Origin: Lacisediminihabitans sp040549525
GTDB lineage: Bacteria > Actinomycetota > Actinomycetes > Actinomycetales > Microbacteriaceae
Direction: 5' to 3'
Length of the DNA stretch: 64,000 bases
Assembly (NCBI RefSeq): GCF_040549525.1
Contig: NZ_JBEPTM010000001.1
Span: forward strand, 1 to 64,000
In this document: piece after piece, positions 43,415 to 52,978 of the stretch
Numbering within the stretch: the stretch's first letter is position 1
Layout: each line of letters opens with the position of its first letter
Made by a program: the position numbers and the translations under genes
Notes under the pieces: model-generated
What the model saw: the letters and a program-made list of their open reading frames with translations, nothing else
Told to the model about the DNA's origin: nothing
Database searches by the model: none

Positions 43415-44305
43415 ATGCACATCGGCCTCGTCGGTCTCGGCAAAATGGGTAACAACATGCGCGAACGGCTGCGCGCACACGACATCGAGGTCACCGGCTA
43501 CGACCGCAACCCCGACGTGACGGATGTCGCGAGTCTCGCCGATCTGGTGAAAGCTCTTCCCTCGCCCCGCATCGTCTGGGTGATGGTCCCGGCTGGAGCC
43601 ATCACCGACTCGGTGGTCACCGACCTGGCTGGAGTGCTCGAATCCGGCGACATCATCATCGATGGTGGCAATTCACGGTTCACCGAAGACATCAAGCACG
43701 CCGAGCAGGTGTCGGCACAGGGCATCGAATACGTGGATGCCGGTGTCTCCGGCGGCGTGTGGGGACTGGCGAATGGCTACGGCCTGATGGTCGGCGGTCA
43801 CAAGAAGAACATCGACCTGTTGATGCCGATCTTCGACGCCCTGCGCCCGGAAGGCCCACGCGAAGAGGGATTCGTCCACGTGGGCGAGATCGGGGCCGGA
43901 CACTACGCGAAGATGGTGCACAACGGCATCGAATACGCGCTGATGCAGGCCTATGCCGAGGGCTATGAGCTGCTCGACAAGCGAGATGACATCATCAAGG
44001 ACGTCACCGGCACGTTCAAGGCGTGGCAGCGCGGAACAGTGGTGCGCTCCTGGCTTCTGGAACTGCTCGTGCGCGCCCTGGAGGAAGACCCAGAGTTCAC
44101 GAATATCGAAGGCTATGTCGAAGATTCCGGAGAGGGTCGCTGGACCATCGAGGAAGCACTCGCCAATGCCGTTCCGGTTCCCACGATCAGTGCGTCGATC
44201 TTCGCCCGGTTCGTGTCACGCCAGCCGGAGGGTTCTCCGGCGATGAAGGCCGTTGCCGCGCTGCGCAACCAGTTCGGTGGGCATTCGGTCAAAGCCGTCG
44301 ACTGA
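43415..44305 (+). CDS. gnd: 6-phosphogluconate dehydrogenase, short form
   Basis: The 296-residue protein has the Rossmann start GLVGLGKMGNNMRERL and DGGNSRFTED, and is the short form (about 300 residues; usual long form 470). It oxidises 6-phosphogluconate to ribulose-5-phosphate with NAD(P). In actinobacteria gnd commonly lies between dnaN and recF. NAD preference is inferred from the short form. Confidence 0.92.
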   Translation: MHIGLVGLGKMGNNMRERLRAHDIEVTGYDRNPDVTDVASLADLVKALPSPRIVWVMVPAGAITDSVVTDLAGVLESGDIIIDGGNSRFTEDIKHAEQVSAQGIEYVDAGVSGGVWGLANGYGLMVGGHKKNIDLLMPIFDALRPEGPREEGFVHVGEIGAGHYAKMVHNGIEYALMQAYAEGYELLDKRDDIIKDVTGTFKAWQRGTVVRSWLLELLVRALEEDPEFTNIEGYVEDSGEGRWTIEEALANAVPVPTISASIFARFVSRQPEGSPAMKAVAALRNQFGGHSVKAVD

Positions 44306-44309
44306 TGCT

Positions 44310-45494
44310 GTGATCGTCACCCACCTCAGCCTCACCGATTTTCGCAATTACATTTCTGCGGAGGTAGCCCTCGCCGCCGGAGCGAACCTGTTCGTCGGCA
44401 GCAACGGGCAGGGGAAGACCAACCTGGTCGAGTCCCTCGCGTATCTCAGCACTCTCGGCTCCCATCGGGTCTCGATGGATCACGCCATGATTCGGCAGGG
44501 GACCGACTCCGCGATCATCCGCGCCCGGCTCGAAAACGGTGAGCGCCAGATCCTCGCGGAGGTGCAACTCAACAGGTCGGCGCCCAACCGCGCGCAGATC
44601 AACCGTTCGGTGATCAAGACGCGGGAGTTGCCCCGCTATTTCTCCAGCGTGTTGTTCGCCCCGGAGGACCTGGCGCTGATCCGGGGGGATCCGGGTGGGC
44701 GGCGGAGATTCCTCGATGAACTGCTCGTGCTGCGGTCGCCCAGGATCTCGGCTGTGATTGCCGACTACGACCGCGTGGTGCGACAGCGCAACACCCTCCT
44801 CAAGTCGGCCAGGGCATCGGGAGTGCGTGGCGACAAGCTTTCCACTCTCGATATCTGGGATGAGCGCCTGGTCGCACTCGGATCGCAGCTGATCGAGGCT
44901 CGAACGACTCTCGTCGCGGAGTTGTCGCCCGAGGTCGCGTACGCTTACACGTCAGTGGCCGGCGAGGACCACCACGCCGGGTTGGCCAATCAGCTCAGCA
45001 TCTTCGCGGTCGGCTCGGCCCCCCAGGGCGTGGGAGAAGAGGATGTCGAACCGGGCGGATTGAGTCGTGGCATCGTCACGGCGGCCGATGCCGCTTTCGC
45101 GTTCCGCAACACACTCACGCACCGGCGCCGCAGCGAACTGGAGAGGGGGATCACCCTGGTCGGCCCGCACCGCGACGACCTGGTGCTCGAACTCAACTCG
45201 CTTCCCGCCCGCGGGTATGCCAGCCATGGGGAATCCTGGTCTTTCGCTCTCGCCTTGAAGCTGGCGTCCGCCATTCTGCTCAGGCGCGAGTCGTCGACGG
45301 GCGATCCCGTTCTCATGCTCGACGATGTCTTCGCCGAGCTGGATGCCTCCCGTCGCGCCCGCCTGGCGGCCGCCGTGCGCGATTTCGAGCAGGTGCTGAT
45401 CACAGCCGCGGTGTTCGAGGACGTTCCGGAAGAGCTCACCGGCAACACCGTGCATATTTCGCGAGGCACCATTGTCGGGGCAGATGCGCCGTGA
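44310..45494 (+). CDS. recF: DNA replication/repair protein RecF
   Basis: The 394-residue SMC-like ATPase has Walker A GSNGQGKTNLVES and the Walker B region LMLDDVFAELD. It helps RecA load at gaps. GTG 44310 is chosen because it lies 5 bases after the gnd stop and directly before the conserved LTDFRNY; the frame is open earlier inside gnd. Confidence 0.94.
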   Translation: MIVTHLSLTDFRNYISAEVALAAGANLFVGSNGQGKTNLVESLAYLSTLGSHRVSMDHAMIRQGTDSAIIRARLENGERQILAEVQLNRSAPNRAQINRSVIKTRELPRYFSSVLFAPEDLALIRGDPGGRRRFLDELLVLRSPRISAVIADYDRVVRQRNTLLKSARASGVRGDKLSTLDIWDERLVALGSQLIEARTTLVAELSPEVAYAYTSVAGEDHHAGLANQLSIFAVGSAPQGVGEEDVEPGGLSRGIVTAADAAFAFRNTLTHRRRSELERGITLVGPHRDDLVLELNSLPARGYASHGESWSFALALKLASAILLRRESSTGDPVLMLDDVFAELDASRRARLAAAVRDFEQVLITAAVFEDVPEELTGNTVHISRGTIVGADAP

Positions 45495-45997
45495 AAGACA
45501 TGGCGGATGCTCCCGAGGAATCCGAACCGGTGTCGGTATACCTGCGGTTTCGTCGTGTGTTCGGTGACGGCTCGAGCAGATCGGCCGATGCGCGCAAGAG
45601 GGCGAAGAAGGAGCCCGGGTCGACGATTCCGTTCGGAGGGGGGCGGGATCCGGAGGGGATCGGAGCCGTGATGGACTCGTTGACGTCGAAACTGGGGTGG
45701 AGTTCGCCGCTGGCGCGATCGGAATTGTTGGCATCCTGGCTGGAGATCGCCGGAGCCGACACCGCAGAGCACTCGGCCCCGGTCTCGATCGAGGATGGCG
45801 TGCTCACGGTGAAATGCGACTCGACGGCCTGGGCGACCCAGCTTCGACTCATGCGGGTGCAGATCATGAGTCGCATCGTGGCGAGGTATCCGGACGCGGG
45901 CATCGACTCGGTGCGTTTCGAAGGGCCGGGGGCCCCCTCGTGGAAACGCGGCCCCAGATCAATCCCAGGGCGTGGTCCGCGCGATACTTACGGCTGA
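45491..45997 (+). CDS. dciA: DciA-family (DUF721) helicase loader
   Basis: The 168-residue protein has the DciA/DUF721 domain (about 60-150; LASWLEIAGADTAEHSAP, VKCDSTAWATQLRLM) and disordered basic ends. DciA loads or activates DnaB in bacteria lacking DnaC. GTG 45491 overlaps the recF stop (GTGA). Confidence 0.9.
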   Translation: MKDMADAPEESEPVSVYLRFRRVFGDGSSRSADARKRAKKEPGSTIPFGGGRDPEGIGAVMDSLTSKLGWSSPLARSELLASWLEIAGADTAEHSAPVSIEDGVLTVKCDSTAWATQLRLMRVQIMSRIVARYPDAGIDSVRFEGPGAPSWKRGPRSIPGRGPRDTYG

Positions 45998-46073
45998 CAG
46001 GGCAAAACAGGTCGCCCCGGCACATCTAAGTCCCCAGATCGCCGATTCGCGCCTATGCGCCCCGAGGGTTTGG

Positions 46074-46079
46074 TAGAAT
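46074..46079 (+). promoter_or_regulatory. -10 element upstream of gyrB
   Basis: TAGAAT lies 84 bases before the gyrB start, implying a leader of about 77 nt. No clear -35 is found. Confidence 0.35.
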
Positions 46080-46162
46080 TACACAGTCGTCATGGCAGCT
46101 CCCTTCTGGGAACCCGAGCCGCGAACGAACAATCGATCTACCTGGCAGGAGCCTAATTTCAC

Positions 46163-48133
46163 ATGGCAGCGAACCGCTCGAATTCCGAATCTGAAGACAG
46201 CTACGGAGCAGATCAGATCCAGGTGCTCGAGGGACTCGAGGCGGTGCGCAAACGTCCCGGCATGTACATCGGCTCCACCGGACCCCGCGGTCTGCACCAC
46301 CTCGTATACGAGGTTGTCGACAACTCCGTCGATGAGGCACTCGCCGGGTACTGCGACACCATCCTCATCACCATGTTGAAGAACGGTGGTATCCGGGTCG
46401 TCGACAACGGCCGCGGCATCCCGGTCGATCTCAACAAGCAGGAGAACAAGTCGACTGTCGAGGTCGTCATGACGATCCTCCACGCGGGCGGAAAGTTCGG
46501 CGGCGGCGGATACACGGTCTCGGGCGGTCTGCACGGTGTCGGAATCTCTGTGGTCAACGCGCTGTCCCGCGAGGTGGACACCGAAGTGCGTCGCCAGGGA
46601 CATGTCTGGCGCATGAGTTTTGAGAACGGCGTGCCCACCGGTCCCCTGACCAAGGGTGAGACGACGGAGGAAACCGGCACGACCCAGACCTTCTGGCCGA
46701 GCCCGGAGACCTTCGAGACCGTGGTCTTCGACTACGAGACGCTGCGCGCGCGCTTCCAGCAGATGGCGTTTCTCAACAAGGGACTGGCGATCACTCTCAC
46801 CGACGAGCGGGAGCTGGAGTCCGACGAGACGGTCAGTGTCACCTACATGTACGAGAAAGGCCTCGTCGACTACGTGGAGTACCTCAACTCCGCGAAGAAG
46901 GTCGAGGTCGTGCATCCGGATGTCATCTCCTTCGAGCTGGAGGACAAGGAACTCAAGATCTCCCTCGAGGTCGCAATGCAGTGGACCACCTCCTACCAGG
47001 AGAGCGTGCACACCTACGCGAACACCATCAACACACACGAGGGCGGGACCCACGAAGAGGGATTCCGTGCCGCGCTCACGACCCTGGTCAACAAGTACGC
47101 CCGCGAGAAGGGGATCATCAAGGAGAAGGATGAGAACCTCACCGGTGACGACGTGCGCGAGGGTCTCACCGCAGTCATCTCGGTGAAGCTCGCCGAACCG
47201 CAGTTCGAGGGACAGACGAAGACCAAGCTCGGAAACACCATCGCGAAGTCCTTCGTGCAGAGGGTCGCCGGTGACCAGCTCGGCGACTGGTTCGACCGCA
47301 ACCCCACTCAGGCCCGAGACGTGATCCGCAAGGCGATCCAGGCATCCGCTGCCCGACTCGCGGCCCGCAAGGCGCGCGAGCAGACCCGGCGCAAGGGACT
47401 GCTCGAATCCGGCGGGATGCCCGGAAAGCTGAGGGACTGCTCGAGTAACGACCCCTCGCTCAGCGAGATCTTCATGGTGGAGGGCGACTCGGCCGGCGGT
47501 TCCGCCGTTCAGGGGCGCAACCCGGAGTTTCAGGCGATCCTGCCGTTGCGCGGCAAGATCCTCAACGTGGAGAAGGCGCGTCTCGACCGCGCTCTCGCCA
47601 ACAACGAGGTGCAGGCCATGATCACCGCCTTCGGTGCGGGGGTCGGCGAGGACTTCAACCCGGAGAAGGCCCGGTATCACAAGATCGTGCTGATGGCCGA
47701 TGCCGACGTGGACGGCCAGCACATCACGACCCTGCTGCTCACCCTGCTGTTCCGCTACATGCGCCCGCTGATCGACCTGGGCTACGTGTATCTGGCCCAG
47801 CCCCCGCTCTACCGCCTCAAGTGGACGAACTCGCCACACGAATACGTCTACAGCGACCGCGAGAAGGATGCGCTCCTCGCCGCCGGATCCGCTGCCGGAA
47901 AGCGGATGCCGAAGGACAGCGGAGTGCAGCGCTACAAGGGTCTCGGCGAGATGGACTACAAGGAACTGTGGGAGACCACCATGGATCCGGTGACCCGCAC
48001 CCTGCTTCAGGTGACCCTGGATGACGCGGCCGCCGCCGACGAGATCTTCTCCACCCTCATGGGCGAAGACGTGGAGTCGCGACGCAGTTTCATCCAGAAG
48101 AACGCCAAAGACGTGCGTTTCCTCGATATCTGA
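46163..48133 (+). CDS. gyrB: DNA gyrase subunit B
   Basis: The 656-residue protein has the GHKL ATPase (GPRGLHHLVYEVVDNSVDEAL near the start, GGLHGVGISVVNAL), a transducer domain, and the TOPRIM motif EGDSAGGSA. With GyrA it introduces negative supercoils. The length and motifs are normal. Confidence 0.97.
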   Translation: MAANRSNSESEDSYGADQIQVLEGLEAVRKRPGMYIGSTGPRGLHHLVYEVVDNSVDEALAGYCDTILITMLKNGGIRVVDNGRGIPVDLNKQENKSTVEVVMTILHAGGKFGGGGYTVSGGLHGVGISVVNALSREVDTEVRRQGHVWRMSFENGVPTGPLTKGETTEETGTTQTFWPSPETFETVVFDYETLRARFQQMAFLNKGLAITLTDERELESDETVSVTYMYEKGLVDYVEYLNSAKKVEVVHPDVISFELEDKELKISLEVAMQWTTSYQESVHTYANTINTHEGGTHEEGFRAALTTLVNKYAREKGIIKEKDENLTGDDVREGLTAVISVKLAEPQFEGQTKTKLGNTIAKSFVQRVAGDQLGDWFDRNPTQARDVIRKAIQASAARLAARKAREQTRRKGLLESGGMPGKLRDCSSNDPSLSEIFMVEGDSAGGSAVQGRNPEFQAILPLRGKILNVEKARLDRALANNEVQAMITAFGAGVGEDFNPEKARYHKIVLMADADVDGQHITTLLLTLLFRYMRPLIDLGYVYLAQPPLYRLKWTNSPHEYVYSDREKDALLAAGSAAGKRMPKDSGVQRYKGLGEMDYKELWETTMDPVTRTLLQVTLDDAAAADEIFSTLMGEDVESRRSFIQKNAKDVRFLDI

Positions 48134-48212
48134 TCGCCCGCGAAGCAGCGATCAGATTGAGTGGGCCGCCCGCGGCCGTGCCGAAATCTCCACCGACTGC
48201 AGACAGAACCCC

Positions 48213-48252
48213 GGTCTCGATAAAGGCGCTGAGCGCCCTGCTCGACCAACAG
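48213..48252 (+). repeat. REP-like 40-bp dispersed repeat, copy 3
   Basis: In the 135-bp gyrB-gyrA gap, this copy contains GGCGCTGAGCGCC and aligns without gaps to the two copies at 25.1-25.3 kb. Confidence 0.7.
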
Positions 48253-48268
48253 TTCAGAAAGTAAAAAA

Positions 48269-50854
48269 ATGGCTGATGTAACACCTCCGGACGACGCCGA
48301 GCCGCAGATCGCCGGCCGCGAGATCGACCTCGCACACGACAAGATCACGCAGGTCGACCTCCAGCTCGAGATGCAGCGCTCCTACCTCGACTACGCGATG
48401 AGCGTGATCGTCGGGCGCGCCCTTCCCGAGGTGCGTGACGGCCTGAAGCCCGTTCATCGTCGCGTGATCTACGCGATGTACGACGGTGGTTATCGTCCCG
48501 ACAAGGGCTTCTCCAAGTGCACCCGCGTCATCGGCGACGTCATGGGGCAGTTCCACCCGCACGGTGATTCCTCGGTGTACGACGCTCTCGTGCGACTCGT
48601 GCAGCCGTGGAGCCTCCGCTACCCGCTCGCCCTCGGCCAGGGGAACTTCGGCTCCCCCGGCAATGACGGAGCAGCGGCCCATCGGTACACCGAGACCAAG
48701 ATGGCTCCTCTCGCGATGGAGATGGTGCGGGACATCGAGGAAGAGACCGTCGACTTCCAGGACAACTACGACGGCCGCACCCAGGAGCCCTTCGTGCTCC
48801 CCAGCCGTTTCCCGAATCTCCTCGTCAATGGTTCGGTGGGAATCGCGGTCGGCATGGCCACCAACATCCCCCCGCACAACCTGCGTGAGGTCGGCGAGGG
48901 CGCGCTCTGGCACCTGGCCAACCCGGATGCCTCTCAGGAGGAGCTCGTCGAAGCGCTCATCCAGCGCATCAAGGGACCGGACTTCCCCACCGGCGCGCAG
49001 ATCCTCGGCCTCAAGGGCATCCAGGACGCGTACCGCACGGGCCGTGGATCGATCACGATGCGTGCCGTTGTCAACGTCGAGGAGCTCCAGGGTCGCACCT
49101 GCCTCGTGGTGACGGAACTGCCGTACCAGGTGAACCCCGACAACCTCGCGCTGAAGATCGCCGAGCTCGTCAAGGAGCAGAAGATCACGGGGATCGCGGA
49201 CATCCGCGACGAGACCTCCGGCCGCACCGGCCAGCGCCTCGTGATCGTGCTGAAGCGCGACGCCGTGGCGAAGGTCGTGCTCAACAACCTCTACAAGCAC
49301 ACCCAGCTGCAGGAGAACTTCGGCGCGAACATGCTCGCGATCGTCGACGGGATCCCGCGCACGCTCGCGATCGACGGGTTCATCACGGCGTGGAGCGACC
49401 ATCAGATCGACGTGATCGTGCGCCGCACCGCGTTCCGGCTGCGCCGGCACGAAGAGCGCGCCCACATCCTGCGCGGATATCTCAAGGCTCTCGACGCCCT
49501 GGATGAGGTCATCGCGTTGATCCGTCGCTCGGCGACCGTCGAGGATGCCCGCGATGGGCTGATGACGCTGCTCGAGATCGATGAGCAACAGGCCCGCGCC
49601 ATCCTCGAGATGCAGCTGCGCCGCCTCGCCGCCCTCGAGCGTCAGAAGATCATCGAAGAGGCCGAGAAGATCGAACTCGAGATCGCGGACTTCAAGGCGA
49701 TCCTGGCGAGCCCGCAGCGCCAGCGCGACATCGTGAGCGAAGAACTCACGGAACTCATCGCGAAGTATGGGGACGACCGTCGCACCGAGATCATGTTCGG
49801 TTTCGACGGCGACATGAACGTGGAAGACCTCATCCCCGAAGAGGAGATGGTGATCACCGTCACACGCGGTGGCTACATCAAGCGCACGCGCAGCGACAAC
49901 TACCGCAGCCAGCACCGCGGCGGCAAGGGCGTCAAGGGCGCCCAGCTGCGCGCGGATGACGTGGTGGAGCACTTCTTCGTCACGACCACGCACCACTGGC
50001 TGTTGTTCTTCACGAACAAGGGCCGTGTCTATCGCGCGAAGGCCTATGAGGTGCAGGAGGGCGGCCGCGACACCAAGGGCCAGCACGTCGCGAACCTGCT
50101 CGCCCTGCAGCCGGATGAAGAGATCGCTCAGATCCTGGACATCCGCGACTACCAGGTGGCCAAGTACCTGGCTCTCGCCACCCGAGGCGGCCTGGTGAAG
50201 AAGACGCTGCTGTCGGAGTACGACACCAACCGCACCGGTGGCATCATCGCGATCAACCTCCGAGAAGAGGATGAACTGGTCTCGGCGATGCTCGTGGAGG
50301 AAGACTCCGACCTGCTCCTCGTCTCCCGCAAGGGCATGTCCATCCGCTTCACGGCCTCCGATGACGCGCTGCGCCCGATGGGCCGCGCAACCTCCGGGGT
50401 GATCGGAATGCACTTCCGCGACGAGGACACCCTGCTGGACGCATCCGTCGTCGCAGACACCGGATTCGTCTTCGTGGTGACCGAGGGCGGCTTCGCCAAA
50501 CGCACCGCTGCAGACCAGTACCGGGTGCAGAATCGCGGTGGCCTTGGCATCAAGGTGGCCAAGCTGCAGGAGGCCCGCGGGGATCTCGCCGGGGCGCTCA
50601 TCGTCGAGGATGACGACGAGGTGCTTGTGGTTCTGGCCAGCGGCAAGGTGGTACGCTCGTCTGTCGCCGAGGTGCCGGCCAAGGGTCGTGACACTATGGG
50701 CGTAGTCTTCGCACGTTTCGCGGACGACGACAAGATCATCGCAGTCGCGAAGAACAGTGAACGCAATCTGGAAGCCGAAGGCCTGGATGCTCCCGACGAG
50801 GAGCCGCCTGCCGGAGAGATCCAGACCGGAAAGGACGAGTCCGTAGATGAGTAG
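48269..50854 (+). CDS. gyrA: DNA gyrase subunit A
   Basis: The 861-residue protein has the breakage-reunion domain (catalytic Tyr in AAAHRYTETK), and the beta-pinwheel C-terminal domain with the GyrA box QRGGKG-like QHRGGKGVKG. The quinolone-resistance region reads GDSSVYD, with Ser and Asp at the positions of E. coli Ser83 and Asp87, a wild-type pattern. No intein is present. The ribosome-binding site is weak, with seven A residues at the start codon. Confidence 0.97.
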   Translation: MADVTPPDDAEPQIAGREIDLAHDKITQVDLQLEMQRSYLDYAMSVIVGRALPEVRDGLKPVHRRVIYAMYDGGYRPDKGFSKCTRVIGDVMGQFHPHGDSSVYDALVRLVQPWSLRYPLALGQGNFGSPGNDGAAAHRYTETKMAPLAMEMVRDIEEETVDFQDNYDGRTQEPFVLPSRFPNLLVNGSVGIAVGMATNIPPHNLREVGEGALWHLANPDASQEELVEALIQRIKGPDFPTGAQILGLKGIQDAYRTGRGSITMRAVVNVEELQGRTCLVVTELPYQVNPDNLALKIAELVKEQKITGIADIRDETSGRTGQRLVIVLKRDAVAKVVLNNLYKHTQLQENFGANMLAIVDGIPRTLAIDGFITAWSDHQIDVIVRRTAFRLRRHEERAHILRGYLKALDALDEVIALIRRSATVEDARDGLMTLLEIDEQQARAILEMQLRRLAALERQKIIEEAEKIELEIADFKAILASPQRQRDIVSEELTELIAKYGDDRRTEIMFGFDGDMNVEDLIPEEEMVITVTRGGYIKRTRSDNYRSQHRGGKGVKGAQLRADDVVEHFFVTTTHHWLLFFTNKGRVYRAKAYEVQEGGRDTKGQHVANLLALQPDEEIAQILDIRDYQVAKYLALATRGGLVKKTLLSEYDTNRTGGIIAINLREEDELVSAMLVEEDSDLLLVSRKGMSIRFTASDDALRPMGRATSGVIGMHFRDEDTLLDASVVADTGFVFVVTEGGFAKRTAADQYRVQNRGGLGIKVAKLQEARGDLAGALIVEDDDEVLVVLASGKVVRSSVAEVPAKGRDTMGVVFARFADDDKIIAVAKNSERNLEAEGLDAPDEEPPAGEIQTGKDESVDE

Positions 50855-51254
50855 CGTCGCCGAAAAACTCCAGCGCAAATCCCAGCGGGCCACGGCCACG
50901 AAGCAGGTGCGGCTGAAGCTCGTCTACGTCGACTTCTGGTCGGCCGTGAAGCTGTCGTTCCTGATCGCGATCACCCTCGGGATCATCCTGATCGTGGCCA
51001 GCATGCTCGTCTGGGTCGTCCTCGACGGCACGGGGATCTTCGGCAAGCTCGACAGTGTGCTGCAGGACATCCTCAATGAGCCGACGTTCAGCGTAACGAC
51101 GAGTTTCTCGCTCGCGCAGGTCGGTCTGTTCGCCGTCGTCGTCGCCCTTCTCAACACTGTCGTCGGCACTGCTCTCGGCGCGATAACGGCGATGCTGTAT
51201 AACTTCAGCGTGCGCATCACCGGCGGCCTGCTGGTCGGTTTCACCAACAACTAG
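50847..51254 (+). CDS. DUF3566 membrane protein
   Basis: The 135-residue protein has two transmembrane segments (about 30-60 and 88-120) and a basic N-terminus. It lies directly after gyrA in most actinobacteria and overlaps it by 8 bases here. Mycobacterial homologues interact with the cell-division/cell-wall machinery (CwsA-type). Function is family-level. Confidence 0.88.
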   Translation: MSSVAEKLQRKSQRATATKQVRLKLVYVDFWSAVKLSFLIAITLGIILIVASMLVWVVLDGTGIFGKLDSVLQDILNEPTFSVTTSFSLAQVGLFAVVVALLNTVVGTALGAITAMLYNFSVRITGGLLVGFTNN

Positions 51255-51331
51255 CAGGGTTCGGCGCTCGATTCGTTGAAACTCGACAGGTGCGATACTC
51301 TCGTATCTGCCCTCGAGTGAATCGAGGCAAT

Positions 51332-51405
51332 GGGGATATAGCTCAGGCGGTTAGAGCGCTTCGCTGATAACGAAGAGGTCCCAGGTTCAAGTCCTGGTAT
51401 CCCCA
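51332..51405 (+). tRNA. tRNA-Ile(GAT)
   Basis: The 74-nt cloverleaf has a 7-bp acceptor stem GGGGATA/TATCCCC, the anticodon stem CTTCG/CGAAG with loop CTGATAA, anticodon GAT (51366-51368), and a T-loop TTCAAGT. The 3' CCA is not encoded. Confidence 0.97.
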
Positions 51406-51430
51406 CTCGGAATCCGTTCGTCGGATTTCC

Positions 51431-51503
51431 GGGGCTTTAGCTCAATTGGTAGAGCGCCGCCTTTGCAAGGCGGAGGTCAGGAGTTCGATTCTCCTAAGCT
51501 CCA
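51431..51503 (+). tRNA. tRNA-Ala(TGC)
   Basis: The 73-nt cloverleaf has acceptor GGGGCTT/AAGCTCC (one G-U pair), the anticodon stem CCGCC/GGCGG with loop TTTGCAA, anticodon TGC (51464-51466), and T-loop TTCGATT. The 3' CCA is not encoded. It lies 25 bases after tRNA-Ile. Confidence 0.97.
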
Positions 51504-51515
51504 CAGCTGTCCTTC

Positions 51516-51543
51516 ACCCCCGGTGCTCTGTGCCCGGGGGTTT
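51516..51543 (+). terminator. Terminator after tRNA-Ala
   Basis: ACCCCCGG pairs with CCGGGGGT across a 10-base loop and runs into TTT. It ends the tRNA transcript. Confidence 0.85.
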
Positions 51544-51598
51544 CGTGTCTCCCCCACGGCTCGTGGTGGGGCATTCGCTGCGACGTGGGACGCAGCAA

Positions 51599-51642
51599 CG
51601 GGTGTCACCGGAGGGGCCGATGAGCCTCTCGAGTGACACCCG
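51599..51642 (-). terminator. Probable terminator of the convergent minus gene
   Basis: CGGGTGTCAC (51599-51608) pairs perfectly with GTGACACCCG (51633-51642), with an inner weaker stem. It lies 75 bases past the stop at 51717. Apart from it and the tRNA terminator, the 213-bp gap holds nothing I recognise. Confidence 0.55.
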
Positions 51643-51716
51643 TCAGAAGAGTCCTGCACGTGCGAGGGTCCGCGTGTTTGCGACCGAGCCGCGCTGTTGT
51701 CGCTGTGGGCCTGCGG

Positions 51717-52286
51717 CTACGCGCGCGCCGATGCGGGCGCGATGGGGTCATCCGCCTCTTCGTCGCTGACCCAGAGCTCGTCGTCGGCGCGAAGGGTCTG
51801 CCAGGCCGCATACGCGACCCCGGCAGCGGCGACGACCGCGAGTGCGATGAGGATGTAGCGACCCGGGCCCGGCTGGGGCTTGGGCTGCACGACACCGACC
51901 TTGGCGCCGAGCTGGTTTCCGGCGTTACGGATGTTGTTGAGCGCCTCACGCACACGGGGATCCTTGGAGACCTCGAGCACGGCGAGAGCCGAGGCGAGAG
52001 CGGAAGAGACTGCGGGGAGCACGTCGCGCTGCACCTTGTCCTTCGCGGTGTCGGCGACGGCACGGCCAGAGGCCACTCCGAGGTCAACGACGGGGCGCAC
52101 GCGGTGGTCGTAGGTGTCGCGCACCCGGGGGGCGACCTCTTCGCGCCCGGCGTTGGCCGCCTGGCGACCCGCCTCACGAATGACGTGGGAGGCGTGCTCG
52201 AGAACATCCTTCTGGTCATCCCAGAGATCGGATGCAGCGGACCGGAGTCGCTTCAATTCTTTCGCGCGCTTACGTGACAGTGCCAA
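51717..52286 (-). CDS. Tail-anchored helical protein of unknown function
   Basis: The 189-residue protein has a charged helical N-terminal part (likely amphipathic or coiled coil), a Pro-rich hinge (QPKPQPGPG) and one transmembrane helix at about residues 145-165 with an acidic tail. The start is a TTG at 52286 with a strong GGAGGT site; the frame extends to 52334 without a better signal. No family is known to me. It is convergent with the tRNA genes and divergent from ppiA. Confidence 0.7.
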   Translation of the reverse strand: MALSRKRAKELKRLRSAASDLWDDQKDVLEHASHVIREAGRQAANAGREEVAPRVRDTYDHRVRPVVDLGVASGRAVADTAKDKVQRDVLPAVSSALASALAVLEVSKDPRVREALNNIRNAGNQLGAKVGVVQPKPQPGPGRYILIALAVVAAAGVAYAAWQTLRADDELWVSDEEADDPIAPASARA

Positions 52287-52392
52287 GGGGACCTCCAGTA
52301 GTCGGACGGAGAATTCTCCCATCTTTGCACGCACGCCTGCGCAGACAAACCCGGTTGACTGGACGAACCCTGAACGCTAGGCATTGCTGTGG

Positions 52393-52398
52393 GAGAAT
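52393..52398 (+). promoter_or_regulatory. -10 element of ppiA, leaderless
   Basis: GAGAAT ends six bases before ATG 52405. Confidence 0.45.
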
Positions 52399-52404
52399 AT
52401 AGGC

Positions 52405-52944
52405 ATGTCTATGCACACCCACACCGCAACTTTCCACACCACCGAGGGTGACATCACCGTCAACCTGTTCGGTAACCACGCCCCCAAGACCGTGAAGAAC
52501 TTCGTCGGTCTCGCCGCGGGCGACATCGAGTGGACCCACCCGGGCACCGGAAAGGTGTCGAAGGACAAGCTCTACGACGGCGTGGTCTTCCACCGCATCA
52601 TCGACGACTTCATGATCCAGGGCGGCGACCCGCTCGGCCAGGGGACCGGCGGACCGGGTTACAACTTCGATGACGAGATCCACCCCGAGCTCACCTTCAC
52701 CAAGCCGTACCTCCTCGCCATGGCCAACGCTGGCAGCCGCGGCGGCAAGGGCACCAACGGCTCGCAGTTCTTCATCACGACGGTTCCCACCACCTGGCTC
52801 CAGGGAAAGCACACCATCTTCGGAGAGGTCGCCGACGAGGCCTCCCGCGACGTCGTCAAGAAGATCGAGGCCGTCAAGAAGGACCGCAACGATCGTCCCC
52901 TCGAAGACATCGTGATCAAGTCGGTCACGATCGACGAGGTCTGA
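52405..52944 (+). CDS. Cyclophilin-type peptidyl-prolyl isomerase
   Basis: The 179-residue protein has the cyclophilin motif FHRIIDDFMIQGGDPLGQGTGG and NGSQFFITT. It speeds proline isomerisation in protein folding in the cytoplasm; there is no signal peptide. ATG 52405 is preferred over ATG 52411 because it fits the leaderless promoter. It corresponds to PpiA of mycobacteria, in the same locus. Confidence 0.94.
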   Translation: MSMHTHTATFHTTEGDITVNLFGNHAPKTVKNFVGLAAGDIEWTHPGTGKVSKDKLYDGVVFHRIIDDFMIQGGDPLGQGTGGPGYNFDDEIHPELTFTKPYLLAMANAGSRGGKGTNGSQFFITTVPTTWLQGKHTIFGEVADEASRDVVKKIEAVKKDRNDRPLEDIVIKSVTIDEV

Positions 52945-52978
52945 TGCACCGATCCGGTCGACTCCCCGTGAACGCACA

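Noticed and set aside
46079..47839. 586-codon open frame opposite gyrB
   Set aside because: Antisense shadow caused by codon bias; no domain, no ribosome-binding site.
48269..50854. Intein in gyrA
   Set aside because: 861 residues is a normal length; the catalytic tyrosine region reads through.
48254..50899. 881-codon open frame on the minus strand opposite gyrA
   Set aside because: Shadow of gyrA in a high-GC gene: rich in His, Asp, Arg and Val with no recognisable domain, and gyrA itself is complete.
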